The position numbers were made by a program, and so were the translations under genes. DNA of 64,000 nt from Labia minor. Lineage: Eukaryota; Arthropoda; Insecta; Dermaptera; Spongiphoridae. Numbering within the stretch: position 1 is the stretch's first letter; every line of letters begins with the position of its first letter. Location: positions 34,340,033 to 34,404,032 of the forward strand of contig OY720344.1 in assembly GCA_963082975.1 (NCBI GenBank). Reading direction: 5' to 3'. Under the pieces are notes generated by a model. The model made no database searches. It had not been told where the DNA came from and saw only the letters and a program-made list of their open reading frames with translations. Below, piece by piece: positions 59,290 to 64,000 of this stretch.

Positions 59290-60077
59290 TTTATATTATA
59301 AATATTAAATAAAATTAAAAATATTTGTTATACCGATATCTGTTTTCATTGCATGAACACATATATCCATACATTAAACTTTTTAAAAGTTGTTTAAGAT
59401 TAGCTTTCCCCTAACACACTATAAATAAAAAAAAAAAAAAAAAATTATATTTAAGTTATATTAATTTTAATTAGATTGATGTAATGATCTAATATTAATA
59501 TTGGTGTGAATGATTGTAATAATATTGAATAATAAATGGTATTTGATACAATTTTGTTATTTATTTATGAAAGGGTCGAGCGATAGCTCGGTGTTCGATG
59601 TATATATAATATAGGATCAATTATTTTATTTGATCAAGTAAATTTGAAAAGGTTTTTATATATTGAAATGAAAATCAATTTATTTTAATTTATTTGAAAC
59701 ATTTTAGGAAACAAATTTTTAATGGGTCATTTTAAGAAATCCAATTTTATCATTGTCTAAAATAAAAAAACAGAATATATTATTTTAAATTTTTTATGAA
59801 TAATAAAATATTTTCAAAATGTCAATTAAAATGACTAAATTATATTATTTTTTGTTTTTGTTAAAATTATTTATTACAACTATATTTTAAGAAAAAAAAT
59901 GATTTGTAGGTTATATAAAAATTAAAATATGAATTTTTAGATAAATAATAAAAAGGAGATGTTTATATTTTTTTATTTTTAGTTTTTAATAAATTTTCTT
60001 TTTTGATATGAGATTTTATTAAAAAATTGTATATCAATATTTTTTAAAGGGTCGAGCAATAGCTCGGTGTCCCAGGT
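59290..60077 (+). mobile_element. Family Y-related repeats with hairpin tags
   Basis: AAATAAAATTAAAAATATTTG and TATCTGTTTTCATTGCATGA (about 59305-59355) match the family Y/S internal block. Two hairpin tags follow: CGAGCGATAGCTCG (59577-59590) and CGAGCAATAGCTCG (60054-60067), each trailed by GTGTTC/GTCCCAGGTA. They look like 3' ends of two related elements. Confidence 0.5.
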
Positions 60078-60239
60078 ATTAATATTACCAGCCAAATTCA
60101 ATAATAATGAATCATTTTTTTTAACTTAAGTACCGAGCCGAGGCTCGGGGTCCCGGTATTAATATTATCAGCCAAACCCAATAATAATGAATCATTTTTT
60201 TTTAACTTAAGTACCGAGCCGAGGCTCGGGGTCCCGGTA
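60078..60239 (+). repeat. Two tandem ~80 bp units each ending in a GC hairpin
   Basis: The unit begins ATTAATATTA(C/T)CAGCC, runs through AATAATGAATCA and a T run, and ends TACCGAGCCGAGGCTCGGGG-TCCCGGTA. The hairpin CCGAGCC-GA-GGCTCGG is at 60133-60148 and 60214-60229. The two units differ by a few bases. The tag equals the 3' terminal hairpin of family Y, so this looks like a tandem array of element 3' ends. Confidence 0.8.
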
Positions 60240-61184
60240 CTTGAATATAATTTAATAATCAATTTCAAATTTAAAATAAAATGAAATGACTTCTTTATTT
60301 CACATTTTAAAAAATTAATTAAGACATTTAAACTAAAAGTATTCTTTTAGAAGCTAAAAGCATTTGTACCAAAAAAAAAAAATAAAAGAAACGATAAAAA
60401 ACTTTTAGTCTTTGTTCACCCATTAATTGCTTATTGGAACAAAGAAAAAGTCCAGAGATTATAAATACAATCTATTTTAAAGGAAACTTTCGTTATCTAG
60501 ATGTGATAACATGGCGCCTGGCAAGTGGTCCAAGGCATAAAAATCTTTTTCTATAATTAATCGTGAAATTCAATTAGGCTGTCACTTTAGACTGATTACA
60601 AGTTTTGTTTTTTGATTCTGCTAATTTATAATATTCCAATAAATAATAAATGATAATAAAATTAAAAATTAGTTATTCAAATTTATATTGATTTAATAAA
60701 AGCTATTATTGCTTTTCTCTTTTATTTATTAGGTAAGCTAATCGTAGGGAAAAAGTCAATGTATACATGATTAATTAATTAACATATAATTAAAGTTAAT
60801 TTAGGCCGGATACCTATAAATTTATAAATATTATTAATATTTTGTATGGATGGAGTCAATAATTCTCTAAAGGTAAGAAGACATTATTTCAGGTAGTTGT
60901 AACAAGTAGTATAATAAATAAATATTCGTTTTTCTATATTCTGTTGATCTTTTCTTAATGAATCTCTATTAATTCAATTTTAAATATTAAATTTGTCCTT
61001 CCAGTATAATCATGCTTGTTTCGTTCAAATTATTATCGAAGGATCAAAATAAAAATACCTATATAGAAAAAAAACAATTATTTTACCAGTTGAATTTATG
61101 AGTATGGGTATATAAAAATAGAGTTCTTAATGGTCGAGACTTGGGAATAAGAAATTGCATGACTTATCCATCTCCAAACATAAT
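60240..61184. other. Intronic AT-rich spacer
   Basis: No exon or defined repeat. Slightly more complex at 60470-60600 (GATAACATGGCGCCTGGCAA near 60505). Confidence 0.45.
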
Positions 61185-61437
61185 TAGGATCATACAGACG
61201 TGAAGGGGCGGGACACGTGGCTAGAAGCGGAGAGGAAAGTGTGGTGCGACTGGTTGGGAAGTGAGTGGTAGGTAGACTAAAGACGTGATGGAAAGACAAT
61301 ATATAGAGGGAGGTGAGTGAGTTGGGAAAGAATTTAATTTAAATGAGAGAGTAGCTCGGGATAGGGGCGATTGGAGGAAAGTAGTTGCTACGTACAGGAA
61401 TTTTCGAGTCCAATAGAAGCACAGAGAAAGATACAAA
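61185..61437 (+). mobile_element. Decayed non-LTR retrotransposon tail
   Basis: The plus strand encodes, in pieces, GAGHVARSGEESVVRLV, then GRLKT.WKDNI, then after a frameshift GKEFNLNERVARDRGDWRKV (about 61326-61385). This is the usual order of the C-terminal region of arthropod endonuclease/reverse-transcriptase elements. Several stops and a frameshift make it a pseudogene. It is a different lineage from the copies at 35108 and 44976. The minus-strand frames here (61096-61299, 61221-61436) are shadows of it. Confidence 0.8.
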
Positions 61438-61969
61438 GCATTGTCCTTATTAAATATATTCTTTAATTTATTAAGATTTATTAAAATTGGGCAACTTAAC
61501 GTTCTGTGTTATAATTTGAAATAAAATTAAACAATTTGTTAATATTTATGAAACTTTCTATCATAATATTCATTTATTTATTTATACATTTATACTATTA
61601 TGTTCCCATAATGATAAATAAGCTGATATTTTTTTATTATTGATCATAATAACTTATTTTTTATTTTTCTTTGTTTTTATTGTTTAATTTATTAGGTTTA
61701 TTTATGTCATTTAGATTATATTTTGAAAATTTAAGTCAGGAAAAAATATATATATATATATATGTGTGTATAGAAGTATAAATTTTTTATTCATATCGTT
61801 TGATTACTTTATTTATTATTTATTAAAGGTTATTTTTTGACTTTTTAAAATGTTGATAAAATATTCTAAAATTCCACTTAAATGGCAGCTTGAATAAATC
61901 CCTTTTTATATTTTATTATTTAAATATCAATTGTACTCGAACATTATCTAGAAATCAATCGTGAATGCT
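61438..61969. other. Intronic AT-rich spacer
   Basis: No supported feature; short (TA)n/(TG)n tract near 61746-61770. Confidence 0.5.
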
Positions 61970-62440
61970 TAATTTATTATTCTTAATGGCGCTCGTTCAT
62001 TCCTGGACCATTTCGAGGCTATTTTCATTTACCAAAAAAGTGGCAACTTTATGTCCGCCGTCTCCCACACGGGTTGGTTGGTTTTATTTTCAGCTTTAGG
62101 GGAGGAAGGGAGGGGGTCGGGAATGGAGGGTGAGAGTGGGGGGAAGAGGATTCGTGGTAGGCAAAGGTGGGGGAGAGGAAAGTGGGCAAAGGTTGGTAGG
62201 AGGGCCTGACTATCCATTAATAATTCACGACCAATTGCTTGTGCAGTTATTTTGCTTGCGGTTTTCACGTAATTAATTAAAATTATGAGGCGATGTGACA
62301 GGGTTGATGTATTAAGCGCTACCCGCTGACGGCTGCCTGCCGAGTTGTGCTTGTTTCTGAACACTTCGGCAATTTTAAGACTCTCTTGGATCCATTCCTT
62401 TAATGAACCACGGATTAATTAAATTTGACGCGGTATTATT
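61970..62440. promoter_or_regulatory. Intronic conserved-type island with G-rich tract
   Basis: A ~470 bp complex GC-richer island inside the homeobox-gene intron. It contains a G-quadruplex-type tract of four G-runs (62099-62121), TTAATAATTCACGACCAATT near 62217, and several TAATTA homeodomain cores (62272-62280, 62414-62421). The 111-codon minus-strand frame 62029-62364 does not resemble a homeodomain and has no acceptor/donor context that I can defend. Candidate intronic enhancer. Confidence 0.4.
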
Positions 62441-63507
62441 TTCTTTTTTTTTTCCTTTTCTCACAAATTAAGTTAGAATTTAAACGAAATCATAAAAGAT
62501 AAGATAAATTAAATTTTGATTAAAGTACAAATAAATTTAAAAATTTTAAATCTATCAACTCGTCTTTACTCAGATAGTATAGATTACCTACTTTAAGTTT
62601 CTATCCATTTAAAATAAATTATATATCGATAGTTCCATGTGAAATAATGGAAAGCACAAAGATAAAAATGATTGCTCCAAAAAAAAGGAAAACAAGGAAT
62701 GTTAATAGAACAAATAAAAAAAACAAAAAAAATAAAAAAAAAGATTATAATTTTCTAGTATTTCTTTAGATTTTAAGATCACGAAAATAGATTTCTCTCA
62801 TTTTTATGATAATAATCCATAGTTTTTATTTAAAAAATGTATCTAAAGATTAATTAAGATAACAATTTTAAACGATAAAAAAAATTAAAAAATAAGTAAG
62901 TATAATCTGAAATAGGAAAATTAAAAAAAAAAAAACAATAAAAATTTTATACTTTCTTTATAAAAATATATATAAGTATATAAAATATATAGATATATTA
63001 CCCATATAAATATATATAAATTTGAAAAAAATTATCTTTATGATTCCATTTGAGTTCGTAAAGTCGTATGAATGGTGCATACACCAGTCAATTTGTTTTA
63101 AATGCCTTTTCAAAACAATAAAAAAAGTATATGCCTACTTAAATATTTAATCAATATCAGCACAAAGAATATAATTAAAAGTATAACATGCAATTACTTA
63201 AGTATAATTTTGAAAAGTTTTAATTATTTTTTTTTTAAATAAGTAAGTAGGTATATCATTAACATACATGTTTCCAGGCGAGCAAGGTAAATAAATTGAT
63301 ATAAAATTGATTAATCAAATCAAACCAACTTTAAAAGTTTTATAAATAGATGAAAGGGAATTTAACAAGAATAATATTTATATATCAATTGAATTTACAC
63401 ATTTTATAATTGTTATATAAAAAAAAGATATTTTAATATAATTAATTTATTTTAATTGATTTAGCTCTTTTTAAAATTTATCAATAAAAAAATTAGTATT
63501 ATAAAAA
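62441..63507. other. Intronic AT-rich spacer
   Basis: No supported feature. Confidence 0.5.
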
Positions 63508-63781
63508 ATTAATAAAAAAAAACTTTTTAATATACACCCTTTTTAATAAAAAAATGCCCTAAAAAATAGAAAATAAAATATTAATTAAACCTTGAATACT
63601 ATCCGTTTACACATGCCCAACAATAAAGCGTGTGAGCATATGAACATAAGTAGTAGGTAAAGAATTTAATCGACATATGTAAAGGATAATATTCAAGGTT
63701 TAATTAATATTTTATTTTCTATTTTTTAAGGGCATTTTTTTATTAAAAAGGGTGTATATTAAAAAGTTTTTTTTATTAATT
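63508..63781. repeat. Foldback element / long inverted repeat (108 bp arms)
   Basis: The left arm 63508-63615 and right arm 63674-63781 are reverse complements with few mismatches, separated by ~58 bp. Matching landmarks are ATACACCCTTTTTAATAAAA against TTTTATTAAAAAGGGTGTAT, and AACCTTGAATACTATCCGTT against its near-inverse ending CAAGGTT. Such a structure is typical of a foldback MITE, and a transcript across it would form a long hairpin. No clear target duplication was found. Confidence 0.9.
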
Positions 63782-64000
63782 TATTTTCAAGTCTTCTTTT
63801 TTTTAAATATTTTATTGTTACTTTCCAGATCTAAAACATTGCACTAATGACTAGTATTTAAATCTGTTATTCTCGAACATATATTAGATACTTCGCGAAG
63901 TTTCTACTCCTTTCCTAGATGATATTGATTATGCTAGTGGCTTATTAAGCCATCGGCATTACTGCGGCACTGAGTTCTTTTCGGAATCACAGAACAACAC
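63782..64000. other. Window end, intronic complex sequence
   Basis: Non-repetitive sequence with a 12 bp palindrome ACTTCGCGAAGT near 63890 and GCCATCGGCATTACTGCGGC near 63950. It is too short to interpret, and no homeobox exon begins before the window ends. Confidence 0.35.

Noticed and set aside
62029-62364. 111-codon minus-strand frame as the missing homeobox exon
   Set aside because: It has no homeodomain residues (no WFQNRR-type motif), is Pro/Ser-rich from a C-rich strand, and lacks convincing splice sites.

Overview
The window is AT-rich, repeat-dense eukaryotic DNA from an animal, most likely an arthropod. The evidence is a single spliced homeobox-gene exon of the Tlx/clawless (C15) type, several mariner/Tc1-like transposons, Helitron and Helentron-like elements, hAT MITEs and decayed non-LTR retrotransposons. 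Nothing bacterial was seen (no operons, no rRNA, no CRISPR), and no complete gene is present. I could not identify the species.

The only host protein-coding sequence I can support is at 56615-56975 on the minus strand. It is the last coding exon of a Tlx-class homeobox gene: a splice acceptor, the last residues of the homeodomain, the conserved helix after it, a 17-Ala tract and a stop codon. The homeobox exon itself must lie beyond 64000. Hence 56976-64000 is intron, and 1-56614 is 3'UTR plus a gene-poor region downstream of the gene.

The rest is a mosaic of transposons in an AT-rich background. (1) Four copies of a ~630 bp element ('family S') have inverted ACCGACCGAC subtermini, a (GTCC)n core and a 3' hairpin. 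(2) Four copies of a ~600 bp element ('family X') have ACTATCTCG/CGAGATAGT subterminal repeats and a (CA)n core. (3) Elements of 'family Y' end in a CCGAGC..GCTCGG hairpin. One of them carries a textbook Helitron, and the other preserves the matching empty site. (4) hAT elements and MITEs have exact 8 bp duplications, one of them inside its longer relative. (5) Six mariner/Tc1-like copies are all internally deleted or broken. (6) Non-LTR retrotransposon tails include two with clear target-site duplications. (7) One unclassified 1.58 kb element (10886-12466) has 25 bp terminal repeats and many subterminal motif copies.

Between the repeats lie short islands (150-600 bp) of higher GC and higher complexity, without convincing open reading frames. 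Examples are near 12900, 14200, 21100, 23900, 25600, 27800, 29200, 30300, 34400, 36000, 37100, 42300, 44500, 50200 and 62100. In a gene desert next to a developmental homeobox gene these are reasonable candidates for conserved regulatory elements. One holds a perfect RFX X-box eight bases from a perfect CRE. That reading is inference and needs cross-species alignment.
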